From Cognatitamlana sp035818475 (GTDB taxonomy: Bacteria; Bacteroidota; Bacteroidia; Flavobacteriales; Flavobacteriaceae), in NCBI RefSeq assembly GCF_035818475.1, contig NZ_JAYMGV010000002.1, forward strand, positions 310,001-374,000: a stretch of DNA of 64,000 nucleotides, given 5' to 3'. This document shows positions 8,868 to 18,627 of the stretch, piece after piece. A model generated the notes under the pieces. The model was not told where the DNA came from. It worked only from the letters and a program-made list of their open reading frames with translations, and did not search any database. The first letter of the stretch is position 1; each line of letters begins with the position of its first letter. The position numbers and the translations under genes were made by a program.

Positions 8868-9485
8868 TTATATGGCGTTGAAAATGATGAGTCCATAAAT
8901 AGCAAAGCGCAATAAACGCAAAGACCCGTATATCACAACATTTTTAAAAGGAAATTTAATAATACCGGCCGCTATACAGGAAATGGAAAAGGGTAGTGGT
9001 AACAGGGCACCAACCACAATGAGAAAACCACCCCATTTTTTGGAGTTTTTAAGCTGTTTTTCCATTTTAACCTCTAAATAATTATGTACCGAAGGAAGCT
9101 TAGTTATATAACGTCCCATCCAGTAGGCTAACAAGCCACCGCCATAAGACAGTATAGCTAGAACACCTAAGAACAACCAGGAATGGACCATTTTATCTGC
9201 CCAGGCAATAAAAATCTCCGGTGGCACCAGTCCTAAAAACGTTTCAGAAACAAAAAAGAAGCCTAAAACACCGTAAACCGGAAGGATTTCAGTTAACTGA
9301 ACCAGCGCCTGATTTATATTAAAAAAATAATTAACCGTATAAAGCGCTATAATAATAGCAATAATATAGGGCAATGCTTTTTTAACGGCCTGCCAAACAA
9401 AAGTATAAAAACCGGTATAACAATAATACTGATGCAGTAAATGTATACGTGATTTTGATGATTTTGTTTTTACTCTAGGTTTCAT
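8868..9485 (-). CDS. DedA/VTT-like small membrane protein
   Basis: A 205-residue membrane protein with a basic N-terminal tail and four to five hydrophobic helices. The block ETFLGLVPPEIFIAWA and the later GALLPLPFSISCIAAGIIKF resemble the re-entrant segments of DedA/SNARE-associated (VTT) proteins of the YqaA type, linked in other bacteria to lipid flipping. I chose the internal ATG at 9485 (MKPRVKTKSS) since the short upstream extension adds nothing family-like; the longer start at 9509 cannot be excluded. It is the last core gene before the accessory zone. Confidence 0.75.
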   Translation of the reverse strand: MKPRVKTKSSKSRIHLLHQYYCYTGFYTFVWQAVKKALPYIIAIIIALYTVNYFFNINQALVQLTEILPVYGVLGFFFVSETFLGLVPPEIFIAWADKMVHSWLFLGVLAILSYGGGLLAYWMGRYITKLPSVHNYLEVKMEKQLKNSKKWGGFLIVVGALLPLPFSISCIAAGIIKFPFKNVVIYGSLRLLRFAIYGLIIFNAI

Positions 9486-9598
9486 GATAGTTGTTAAACG
9501 GGCCTGCAAATATAGGTGTAATCGATGTAATACAGTAATTTATTTATGTTTTTTGAATAGTTTTAACATTATAAAAGGAGGGTGTTAGTTTAGTTTTA

Positions 9599-10207
<609 letters not shown>

Positions 10208-10224
<17 letters not shown>

Positions 10225-10549
10225 GAGTACTATTTAACTTGAAGTTATAACCATTACCTCTATGTTTTTCCTTGGTCATAGAATATCCCAATTCAAATGC
10301 ATAAAGTTTAGATTCTGACTCTATTGATGCGCTCTTAAATATTCTATTTTTATATCCAGTATCGGGAATCTTAATTGAAGAAACACAAGCTAATTCTTTA
10401 TCTACATACCCAAAAGCAAGTAATTTAGCACTTTTGACCCTGTTCATTAAAGTCTTTAAATTTACTTGTCCTCCATCTTCTACTAGCTTAAAAAAACTAG
10501 TTAATTCCTCTTCAGTGCAATCATTTGGGGCTAATACTCTTATTTCCAT
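10208..10549 (-). CDS. truncated GNAT-type acetyltransferase, third gene of the Gabija operon
   Basis: 113 residues resembling the N-terminal half of a GNAT N-acetyltransferase: an acidic start (MEIRVLAPNDCTEEEL), a beta-strand ELACVSSIKI, then ELGYSMTKEKHRGNGY, which contains the acetyl-CoA pyrophosphate loop R-G-N-G-Y. After this loop the frame runs into NSTQHYVK and stops. The last codons coincide with the repeat sequence ACATTATGTAAAAT, so the natural 3' half has been replaced by a repeat edge. The start codon abuts the gajB stop without a gap, implying translational coupling. It is probably a non-functional remnant, although a short functional protein is not excluded. Confidence 0.6.
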
Positions 10550-12607
10550 TTATAAAATTTTATCCAAATCAATCATATTCGATGAACCAAATAATTTTTC
10601 AGCATACTTAACAGATGCATCAGAAGGTTTATGAAATAAAACTATAAGATTTTTCTTTGCTCTTGTACAACAAACATAAAATATTTTCCTAGTTCTCTCT
10701 AAAACAGATTCTCTATCGGTTCTGTTTTCAAATAAGTATTCAAAATTATATTGAGACCAATTCCCATTATCTAGAACTAAAAAAACATTATCAAATTCAG
10801 CTCCCTTAATATTGTGTTGAGTTGAAAATAAAGTATATCCCTCAACATATTCAAATAAGTTTATTATCTCTTGATATTTAAGTTTCTTAACCCTATTGTA
10901 GATATAAGCTTTGTTTGTAATAAAATCAATATAATCATCATCATTGCTTTTAATAATATTATTATCGTTAGAAAATTTGATTACATCTTCAATAGAAGAA
11001 TTATTCATACTACTTAAATTCTCAATAGCTTCCTTTAATATTCTTTTGTGGCTTGCTTTAGTAATCCTATAATCAGTTTTTTTTATGAAAGTATTAAATT
11101 CTTTTGTTTGATATAGCTTAATACATTCCTGAATTTTCATTAGGTGAGAAATTAATGGGTCAATTTTGTAACCCTTCTTTTTGGCATCTTCACTATTTAT
11201 CTTTTTACTACTAATTAGCTGTTCTTTGTCTAAATATATTTTTCGTACTTGCTCATATGGATAATCAAGTGCTTCCTTAAATAAGTCTGGGTTCTCTAAA
11301 ATGAAATTAAATTGACCTTGAGTAGGTATCAATTTCTTCAAAACATTTCCATAAGGTTTAACAATTAAATTTAAAATCTTCGTATAAGTTTTATCTGGGT
11401 CAGAAATATCGACATCATTTTCTAACTTTTCTAAAATCTTAGTAAAGGTTAATTTTGCTTTGGTTATTGTATTAATTAATTCATTAATCACTTCCTCAAA
11501 GCTTAATTCCGTGAAATCAGTAGTAATGTCATTATCCTTAATATATTTAGTTATACGGCGTTTAAATTCATCACCTGAAAATATTTTATCCTTATTATAT
11601 ATTTTCATAAGTTCTGGAAACCCAGCTTTAGGTGCAATAAGTGGATTTGTTAAATAGAGTTCTTTATTTTCTTTAGGTTCATTGAAATCAAATTCTTTAA
11701 AGTATTTAAGTGCCATTATTTTATCAAAATCCAATTCATCTTTTAATGAGTACAAAAATTTAATATTTCCTTCAATAACATCTCCATTAGCATTGCGATT
11801 CGGAGGTTTCTCCTCTTTGTCAGCAGGTATTTGTATTAAACCGTCATTTCTAATTTCATTTGCTAAATCAATTACTAACTGAGGATTTCTCCTATTTGCA
11901 GTTTTTTCAACTTCCTTAACAGCTTTATCATCTCCGACGTATTCATCTATATCTCCAACTGCTCCCAAGCTTTCATAAATTGATTGAATTTTATCGCCAA
12001 AAAAACCTAAAATGTTTTTTTTCTTTGATTTGGGTAAATATTCTAAAAGAATATTTATTACACTTTTATTGGTATCCTGATATTCATCAATCAACAAGTA
12101 TTCATATTTGTCTTTTAATATGTCTTGTAGCAATGAATATTTTGAAAACATATATTCAGCAATAATTATTACTTCATCGTGAGAAATAACTCCTTTCTCA
12201 AGTTTTTTGATTTCACGATATTGAATTCTATCTATTTTTTCAAAATAGTCAAAATCCAATTTCAAACTTCCACTATATCTAATTCCAGTTTTCTCTTCTG
12301 CTTGTTCTTTTTCTATTAATTCTATAAGGCACTTTTTTAGATCTTCTTGGTAAGTTTTAATAATATCCCAAAGAAAGTCATGAATTGTAGAAACTCTTAA
12401 GTTTTCATATGGTGCACGTTCCTTGATTTCTGCGACAGCAACATTTGTATAGGTTATACAAGCTATTTTTGCCATTGGTTCTTTTTCATAAATGGATTTT
12501 ATAACTTCAATTAATGAATACGTTTTTCCACTTCCTGCACCACCACTTAAAAGAAAATTATTACCCTCTTTAATATGATTAAGAATTTGCTCTAGTTCTG
12601 TAGCCAT
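10550..12607 (-). CDS. gajB: Gabija protein GajB-like UvrD/PcrA-type helicase
   Basis: A 685-residue superfamily 1 helicase. Visible motifs are Walker A GGAGSGKT (residues 22-29), IACITYTNVAVAEIK (motif Ia), LLIDEYQDTNKS (motif II, about residue 170), STQHNIKGAEFDNVFLVLD (motif V region) and VCCTRAKKNLIVLF (motif VI). In Gabija systems GajB pairs with the nuclease GajA to stop phage infection. It is considerably longer than the 494-residue Bacillus cereus GajB. Its start overlaps the end of the upstream gajA-like gene by 16 bases, the usual Gabija gene order. Alternative reading: a generic class 2 OLD-plus-helicase pair, which is the same architecture. Confidence 0.85.
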   Translation of the reverse strand: MATELEQILNHIKEGNNFLLSGGAGSGKTYSLIEVIKSIYEKEPMAKIACITYTNVAVAEIKERAPYENLRVSTIHDFLWDIIKTYQEDLKKCLIELIEKEQAEEKTGIRYSGSLKLDFDYFEKIDRIQYREIKKLEKGVISHDEVIIIAEYMFSKYSLLQDILKDKYEYLLIDEYQDTNKSVINILLEYLPKSKKKNILGFFGDKIQSIYESLGAVGDIDEYVGDDKAVKEVEKTANRRNPQLVIDLANEIRNDGLIQIPADKEEKPPNRNANGDVIEGNIKFLYSLKDELDFDKIMALKYFKEFDFNEPKENKELYLTNPLIAPKAGFPELMKIYNKDKIFSGDEFKRRITKYIKDNDITTDFTELSFEEVINELINTITKAKLTFTKILEKLENDVDISDPDKTYTKILNLIVKPYGNVLKKLIPTQGQFNFILENPDLFKEALDYPYEQVRKIYLDKEQLISSKKINSEDAKKKGYKIDPLISHLMKIQECIKLYQTKEFNTFIKKTDYRITKASHKRILKEAIENLSSMNNSSIEDVIKFSNDNNIIKSNDDDYIDFITNKAYIYNRVKKLKYQEIINLFEYVEGYTLFSTQHNIKGAEFDNVFLVLDNGNWSQYNFEYLFENRTDRESVLERTRKIFYVCCTRAKKNLIVLFHKPSDASVKYAEKLFGSSNMIDLDKIL

Positions 12608-14718
12608 AATAATCCTTCTTTAATATATTCTGGAATAAACCAATCTTCAAATTTGTCATCACTATAATAAAGAATGTCTAGTGCAAAAAGCGTTTTACCT
12701 TTTAAGCATTTTTCAGCTATTTTATAAAAATCATTTCCATTAAGTTTTTTCTTATTCTGCAAACTTTTAAAAACCTTCTTATTATTTTTAAGGAAATATA
12801 AATTCAAATTAATAAACGCATCTTCAAAGCTTCTGGCATTATAACCATACTCATCAATTTGATAAATTACTAAAAGATTACCTTCTTTATCTTCGACCCA
12901 TTCTTTATCATCACCTTTTTTAAGAATGGTTTTCTTGAAGGTTTTATTTGTGATTAGTTTTTTTTGTAAATCTGATATTGAAGGTTTTTTATAAAACAGA
13001 TTCAAAGTAGGATTTTTTGTTTCTGTACCATCAACGACAGGACATTTTTGTAATTGCTCTTTATCTTTACCTTTTTTGGTTTGTTGAACTTTACCTTCTT
13101 TTACAACTTTTATTTTTTCACAAGAGTCTATGTCTGTTATGATTAAGCTTTTAATACCAAGAAAATCAATGAATTTTTCAAAAATGTTTGCATAGGCTCC
13201 TCCAACTTCAATAACAGAAATGTTTTGAGATAATAAAGGAACAATACCATTTGTTTTATTCAAACTCTCTCTTTCTATATCAAGCTTTTTCATCATAGCA
13301 GGAAGTAACAATCTTTCCGTATCTCCTTCGATAAAAACAGCTTTTTCAGAAAAAAATAGTTCTGCTCTATTAAGTGTAAGATACTTTTTTAGAAAATTAA
13401 AATTCTCAATTTCTCCATTGTTTTTATATTCCTTTTCAAGCTCCTTTAAACTTCTAATTTTAGCTTCATAAGGATTATGTTTAAATAGATATTTAATATC
13501 ATTAAAATCACTTTCAGCAACAATGTGTGAAGAATGTGTACTGATAACTGTTTGTAAATTAATTTTAGCTTCACCTTTTAGTATTGCTCCTTCTTTTAGG
13601 ACATCTTTTATATTCTTAATAAATATATACTGCATTTGAGGGTGCGTATGAGCTTCAGGCTCCTCGATAAATAACAAATTAATGTCAGCTGGAATTTCTT
13701 GTATTTTATTAGTTTGCTTTTCCTTTTTAAAATCGTATAAAATAACTTCTATTTCGAAAATCATTGCAATAAGGTTCATATACCCTAGACCATTATAATC
13801 TTCTGGTAAAAGCTGTATACCATTGTGCCTATACATAACAGATGTGTTCTCTTTTAGAATATTTTTTTCTTCTAAAGTAGATTTAACTTCTATTATAGAA
13901 TCTCCTTTAACTAGTCCTCCAAATCTGCCAACTTTATCTACTATTCTTTTAAAAACTTTTTCATAAACAATATTTAATCTTTCGTCAGTTTCATTAAGCT
14001 TTTTCTTTAATTCTTTGGTGTTGTCTTCGTCATCTTCTGAATTTGAAATTTTATCATAATACCTAGATGACATCTTCGAAAGTGTTCTATCTGATTTACT
14101 GGTTTCCCCTCCTTCATTTTTAACATCTCTTTTCGCACCTATACGTTGAAAGTTAATGATTCTCCTAATTAAGTTTTTGTCAGTTATTAATTCCGTATTA
14201 TCCTTATTATCAAAATCAACAGCTTTCTTCTGTATTTGAAAGTAACCGTTTTTGTGATTCTTCATTAAGAAATATGTTATGTCATCTCTTCCTCCTTCTT
14301 TTACAAAAAAATTAAAGTCTTTTTTAAGTCTTACAAATCCTTCATATTCCATTGCATAATGAAAAGCTAAAAGAACAATATTGGTATCGGGCTCAAGGTT
14401 AAGCATTATAGAAGAAATGTTGGTAAGGTCATCTATCTCATCATAGTGTATTTCAAGAGTCATACTTAAACCAAAATAAAAATCTTCAGATGTATCGGGT
14501 TCTTTTACTAAAGTCTTTAATTCTTGTTGATATTCTATATTAAAATCATCAAATGAAAAACTATTTTCATCCTTAATTAAAAATCTTTCCAATATTGAAA
14601 GAAATGATGTTTTACCGCAATTATTTTTACCAATTACCAAAGAAAGTTCATCTTCCAAATCGATTGTAAAATCCTTTAGTAATCTGTAATTCTTAATTTC
14701 TATTTGTTTAATTTTCAT
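12592..14718 (-). CDS. gajA: Gabija protein GajA-like OLD-family ATPase/TOPRIM endonuclease
   Basis: A 708-residue protein with an SMC/ABC-type ATPase and a C-terminal TOPRIM nuclease. Walker A is GKNNCGKT (residues 30-37), Walker B LLFIEEPEAHTHP is near residue 345, and the His switch is VISTHSSHIV. TOPRIM signatures are FIEGDTERLLLP near residue 457 and ITDIDS near residue 527. In Gabija, GajA is the DNA nicking enzyme regulated by nucleotides and partnered by GajB. I start at MKIKQIEIKNYRLL because this is the canonical OLD N-terminus; ten extra upstream codons are unlikely. It is longer than the 578-residue B. cereus protein owing to a charged insertion around residues 190-270. Confidence 0.88.
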   Translation of the reverse strand: MKIKQIEIKNYRLLKDFTIDLEDELSLVIGKNNCGKTSFLSILERFLIKDENSFSFDDFNIEYQQELKTLVKEPDTSEDFYFGLSMTLEIHYDEIDDLTNISSIMLNLEPDTNIVLLAFHYAMEYEGFVRLKKDFNFFVKEGGRDDITYFLMKNHKNGYFQIQKKAVDFDNKDNTELITDKNLIRRIINFQRIGAKRDVKNEGGETSKSDRTLSKMSSRYYDKISNSEDDEDNTKELKKKLNETDERLNIVYEKVFKRIVDKVGRFGGLVKGDSIIEVKSTLEEKNILKENTSVMYRHNGIQLLPEDYNGLGYMNLIAMIFEIEVILYDFKKEKQTNKIQEIPADINLLFIEEPEAHTHPQMQYIFIKNIKDVLKEGAILKGEAKINLQTVISTHSSHIVAESDFNDIKYLFKHNPYEAKIRSLKELEKEYKNNGEIENFNFLKKYLTLNRAELFFSEKAVFIEGDTERLLLPAMMKKLDIERESLNKTNGIVPLLSQNISVIEVGGAYANIFEKFIDFLGIKSLIITDIDSCEKIKVVKEGKVQQTKKGKDKEQLQKCPVVDGTETKNPTLNLFYKKPSISDLQKKLITNKTFKKTILKKGDDKEWVEDKEGNLLVIYQIDEYGYNARSFEDAFINLNLYFLKNNKKVFKSLQNKKKLNGNDFYKIAEKCLKGKTLFALDILYYSDDKFEDWFIPEYIKEGLLWLQN

Positions 14719-14889
14719 ACATAAATAATTTAGCCTTATAGTATACACACCTATAAAACAATATTAGTTTGAGATAGCACTTAGGGAAAATTATAACTCA
14801 AAAGATAGTCTCTCAAATATAGAAAATTTTAACAAGTAACTTTCTACGGAATCCCGTAATTAATTGAAAATTAGTAGAGAATATTCCCA

Positions 14890-15190
14890 TTCCATACACA
14901 TTCCCACTTCACTCCTATCGTCGCTTCGGGCAAAGCGTATTCCATTACATTTTTAAAGAAACATTTGAGAAGAAAAAAATTAAAGAAACATTTGTCTTTG
15001 GGAAAGCTTTTAACCAAAGCTCAAGTTACATAACGCGGTACATTATAGTACACTTTTAATATTGGATTATCCAGCGGATGATTCAATATTAAAACAACAT
15101 TTAGTTACAGGCTTGAATGTTAGTTACTATGTAGCTATAATTAGCCATTATGTAAAATTGCCGCTGCCAAACGCTTGATTGTTTTATAAA
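14890..15190. repeat. dispersed intergenic repeat, copy B (right side of the Gabija island)
   Basis: The gap between gajA and the acyl-CoA dehydrogenase remnant holds no gene. It contains, in order, the module CACTCCTATCGTCGCTTCGG near 14910, AAAGAAACATTT, CAAAGCTCAAGTTACATAAC near 15016, GGATTATCCAGCGGATGATT near 15064, and TTATGTAAAATTGCCG at 15148. The same modules recur near 9.8, 20.7, 22.0 and 23.0 kb in the same order where present. The outer ACATAA and TTATGT form an imperfect inverted pair. Confidence 0.7.
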
Positions 15191-15215
15191 ATCAAATTGT
15201 TATCACAATTACGAT

Positions 15216-15419
15216 ATGTCTAGTGCCATGGCAAAATTATATGCCTCAAAAGTGGCTATGGAACACACCGTTGAAGCAGTGCAAATTCATGATGGTAATG
15301 GTTTTGTTAAAGAATACCATGTGGAGCGTTTAATACGTGATGCAAAAATTACACAGATTTATGAAGGAACTTCTGAAATCCAGAAAATTGTGATTTATAG
15401 GAGTATTATTAAGGATTAA
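15216..15419 (+). pseudogene. 3'-end fragment of an acyl-CoA dehydrogenase gene (copy 1)
   Basis: 67 codons match the extreme C-terminus of acyl-CoA dehydrogenases: AMAKLYASKVAMEHTVEAVQ, a degraded IHDGNGF (normally IHGGNG), EYHVERLIRDAKITQIYEGT and SEIQKIVI. The roughly 310 preceding residues (acyl-CoA and FAD-binding domains) are absent, so this cannot be an active enzyme. It still has its own terminator directly downstream. A second, shorter copy of the same gene end lies near 20.5 kb in the same orientation; the two bracket the kinase and lipoprotein genes. Confidence 0.85.
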
Positions 15420-15447
15420 GTAAAGCTTTTCTGTTAAAAATAATTTT

Positions 15448-15475
15448 AAAACCAGCATGTATGCTGGTTTTTTTG
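15448..15475 (+). terminator. terminator after the acyl-CoA dehydrogenase remnant
   Basis: AAAACCAGC pairs with GCTGGTTTT around a six-base loop, followed by T residues. It separates the remnant from the kinase gene 45 bp downstream. Confidence 0.85.
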
Positions 15476-15521
15476 TAATTTGTATTGTGTTATAATTATA
15501 TTATTTAGTACAATAAACTTC

Positions 15522-18500
15522 ATGCGCAATTTGTTTATAGTTTTTACTATGCTATTTAATGGCTTTCTTCTTTTAGTACAAAACCAGCAAGATATCTCTT
15601 TAGCAGCGCAAACATCAATATCCCAAAAACAAGTCTCATCCAAAAAACTTCTTGATCTTTCTCTCAAATATGCTAACAATGAACCCGAAAAAGCGAAGAA
15701 ATATGTTTCACAGGCTATTACAGTTGCAAGAGAAGAAGGTGACAAAGAAACAGAAACCAAGAGTCTTTATCAATTAGGGGCAATCTATATACGGCAGGGT
15801 AATTATGATAAAGCGATGGTTTTTTTTGAAAAAGGCATAGAAAAATCCAAAGAAATTATTAACCAATTCCTTACCGCTCAAGGCTTTTACAACTTGAGTC
15901 GTTTTTATGAGTCGAAAAATGATTTTGCAAAAGCACTAACATATCTTGAGCAAGCTAGAGAGATATATGAAAAATTAGGAAAGAAAAAAAACATAGCATA
16001 CTGCCATATCTCATTCGGAAGGATTAGACAAGAACAAGGAAACTATGAGGCCGCATTAAGCAGCTTTTTTATATCGCTACGGATTAATGAAGAATTGGAT
16101 AATCAAAGTGGGATATCCGTTATTAAATCTAACATTGGCCATACGTATATGTTAATATCCAAATTTGATGATGCTATTAGGTATTTTAAAGAAGCCTTGA
16201 TTATAGATTATGCAAATAATGATCAAGAGGGTATTCTCATCAATATGATAAACTTGGGAGCAACCTACCAAAAAATTGATTCCTATAAGGAAGCCTTGAA
16301 CAACTATAAAGAGGCATTAATTATTGCAAGACAACTAAACTATAAGGAAGATGAGGGAATTCTGTTAGGCAATATTGGATCAACCTTAAAAAGCCTAGGC
16401 CATTTTGAAGAGAGCTTGACTAGTTTATTTTCTGCCTTAAAGCTTGAAGAAGAAAACAACTACAATAAAGCCCATACCCTAAACGATATAGCTGAGACCT
16501 ATCTTGCCTTTAAAAAACCTAAAGAAGCATCAAAATATGCACAACTAGCTATTGATACTTCCTTAAAAATAAATGATCCAAGCCAATTGAGATATGCATA
16601 TCACAACCTCGCCAAATCTTTTAAAGAGCAAGGAAATTATAAAAAAGCTTATCCCTTGTTAGTCAAATCTTATGCAATTAAGGACAGTTTGTTCAGTCTC
16701 AGCAAAGAAAAGCAAATGGGGCAATTGCAATTAGCTTATGAAACAGAAAAAAAAGAGCAAGAAATAGCAGCCTTACAACAACAAAAGCAAACCGCTGATT
16801 TTAGACGAAACACCTATTTAGTTTCTGGATTATTAATAACGGCTATATTATTCCTTTTATACAACCAACAACGCCAAAAAAGTAAAAAGAACCGTCTTTT
16901 ATTTGAAAAGGAGCATCAACTTGCCAAAATGAAAACCAATTTTTTTTCTAACATTTCTCATGAATTCAGAACACCACTTACTCTTATACTAGGACCTATT
17001 AAAATTTTAAAATCTGGGGTTAAAAATGCTAAAATGAGTTATCATTTAGATGCAATGGAAAGAAATGCTAGTAGGCTATTGTCATTGATAAACCAATTGC
17101 TTGACCTGTCTAAGATAGAATCAGGAAGTTCTATATTAGAGCTGACTGAAAGCGATATTGTTTCTGTAATAAAAGGAGTTTCTATGTCATTTCAATCCAA
17201 AGTTGAAGCAAAAAAAATCGAATTAATGGTTACATCAGATGTTGAGCATTTACAGGTCTATTTTGACCGTGAAAAAGTAGAAACAATTCTAATAAACCTA
17301 ATAACAAACTCTTTTAATTTTACACCTAATAAGGGTAAAATTAGCGTAAGTCTCGAAGTCATTGAAGACACACAACATAAACAGCATTGTAAAATTGCTG
17401 TTAAAGACAATGGCAAAGGAATACCTAATGAGGATATCGATACCATTTTTAATCGATTTTACCAAAGTAGTAATCAACAAGATAGTCAATATGATGGTAG
17501 CGGTATTGGCTTAGCGCTCACTAAAGAATTAGTAGAATTACACAAAGGGTCTATAAGCGCTTATAGTAAAGAAGGAGAAGGAACCGAAATTAACGTAATG
17601 CTTCCGCTTGGAAAAGCCCATTTTAGCGAACAAGAATTTACACAGGTGCTTAAAAAAGAAACACCCAAAACAAGCAATGTTTTAATCAAATCGATTGAAC
17701 AACCAGATTTTGCTTCAACCAATAGATCAGAAGCTTCTTCTCCAATTTTATTGTTGATAGAAGATAATGCCGATGTGATGCAATATATAAAAGAAATTCT
17801 TGGCGACACTTATCAAATTTTAGAAGCCAAAAATGGTGAAGCAGGTATTGAAATTGCCAAAGAACATATTCCTGATTTAATTATTAGTGACGTAATGATG
17901 CCTAAAAAAAATGGGTATGAAGTTTGCAAAACTTTAAAACAGGATGAAAAAACCAGTCATATTCCAATAATTTTACTAACAGCTAAAGCATCGTTAGATG
18001 ATAAAATGCAAGGATTATTGAGTAAAGCAGATACATACCTAACCAAACCCTTTGTACCAAAAGAATTGTTAGTACGGATACAAAATTTAATAGAGTCTAG
18101 AGAAAAATTAAGAATAAAATATAAAAAAGAAGGGGTTTTAAAACCAAAAGACATTACCGTAAATTCTATAGATGAAAAGTTTTTAAATAGGCTTATTGAA
18201 TTAGTAGAATTTAATATGTCAAACGAAAATTTTGGAGTAACACAATTAAGTATAGAAATTGGCATGAGCCGATCTCAATTACATCGAAAATTAATAGGAT
18301 TGCTAGATCAAGGCCCAAGCAAATTTATGCAATCATTTAGATTGCAACGAGCACATGACCTATTAAAACAAAAAGCAGCTACTACTTCCGAAATTGCTTA
18401 TCAAGTTGGTTTTGGTAGCCCATCTTATTTTACAAAATGCTTTCGTAAACATTTTGGATACACCCCAACAGAAATTCAAAATCAAACAAGTAAAAGCTAA
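15522..18500 (+). CDS. hybrid two-component regulator: periplasmic TPR sensor, histidine kinase, receiver, AraC DNA-binding domain
   Basis: A 992-residue all-in-one signalling protein. A signal peptide precedes tetratricopeptide repeats (about residues 30-400). Then come a coiled linker, one transmembrane helix (YLVSGLLITAILFLLY, about 432-447) and HisKA with NISHEFRTPLTL (His near 480). The HATPase domain follows with VKDNGKGIP and GSGIGLALTKEL, then a receiver with phosphoacceptor in LIISDVMMP (near 790) and Lys in YLTKPF. A C-terminal AraC helix-turn-helix ends in SPSYFTKCFRKHFGYTPTEI. I chose MRNLFIVF as start because it gives a clean signal peptide. It probably senses a periplasmic cue and activates the adjacent lipoprotein gene 127 bp downstream. 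It differs from classic HTCS regulators, which use beta-propeller sensors. Confidence 0.9.
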   Translation: MRNLFIVFTMLFNGFLLLVQNQQDISLAAQTSISQKQVSSKKLLDLSLKYANNEPEKAKKYVSQAITVAREEGDKETETKSLYQLGAIYIRQGNYDKAMVFFEKGIEKSKEIINQFLTAQGFYNLSRFYESKNDFAKALTYLEQAREIYEKLGKKKNIAYCHISFGRIRQEQGNYEAALSSFFISLRINEELDNQSGISVIKSNIGHTYMLISKFDDAIRYFKEALIIDYANNDQEGILINMINLGATYQKIDSYKEALNNYKEALIIARQLNYKEDEGILLGNIGSTLKSLGHFEESLTSLFSALKLEEENNYNKAHTLNDIAETYLAFKKPKEASKYAQLAIDTSLKINDPSQLRYAYHNLAKSFKEQGNYKKAYPLLVKSYAIKDSLFSLSKEKQMGQLQLAYETEKKEQEIAALQQQKQTADFRRNTYLVSGLLITAILFLLYNQQRQKSKKNRLLFEKEHQLAKMKTNFFSNISHEFRTPLTLILGPIKILKSGVKNAKMSYHLDAMERNASRLLSLINQLLDLSKIESGSSILELTESDIVSVIKGVSMSFQSKVEAKKIELMVTSDVEHLQVYFDREKVETILINLITNSFNFTPNKGKISVSLEVIEDTQHKQHCKIAVKDNGKGIPNEDIDTIFNRFYQSSNQQDSQYDGSGIGLALTKELVELHKGSISAYSKEGEGTEINVMLPLGKAHFSEQEFTQVLKKETPKTSNVLIKSIEQPDFASTNRSEASSPILLLIEDNADVMQYIKEILGDTYQILEAKNGEAGIEIAKEHIPDLIISDVMMPKKNGYEVCKTLKQDEKTSHIPIILLTAKASLDDKMQGLLSKADTYLTKPFVPKELLVRIQNLIESREKLRIKYKKEGVLKPKDITVNSIDEKFLNRLIELVEFNMSNENFGVTQLSIEIGMSRSQLHRKLIGLLDQGPSKFMQSFRLQRAHDLLKQKAATTSEIAYQVGFGSPSYFTKCFRKHFGYTPTEIQNQTSKS

Positions 18501-18515
18501 ACTTCTTCCGTTCAT

Positions 18516-18606
18516 ATAGCACAACCCTTTATTTGCGACAAAAATTACAGCATTTGCTACAATTCTCATAGGTGTGGCGCTAACGCAGACACTTACTTTG
18601 TGCTAT
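18516..18606. promoter_or_regulatory. 9 bp inverted repeat upstream of the aerolysin-like lipoprotein gene
   Basis: ATAGCACAA (18516-18524) and its exact complement TTGTGCTAT (18598-18606) flank most of the intergenic region between the AraC-type regulator and the lipoprotein gene. This could be a paired operator for the upstream regulator. The arms are 73 bp apart and chance cannot be excluded. Confidence 0.35.
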
Positions 18607-18627
18607 TAACTAAAACGAGAAGAAATC

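Noticed and set aside
12592..14718. PARIS or retron-type defence ATPase
   Set aside because: The TOPRIM domain is fused to the ATPase and the partner is a UvrD-type helicase, which fits Gabija; PARIS has a separate TOPRIM protein.
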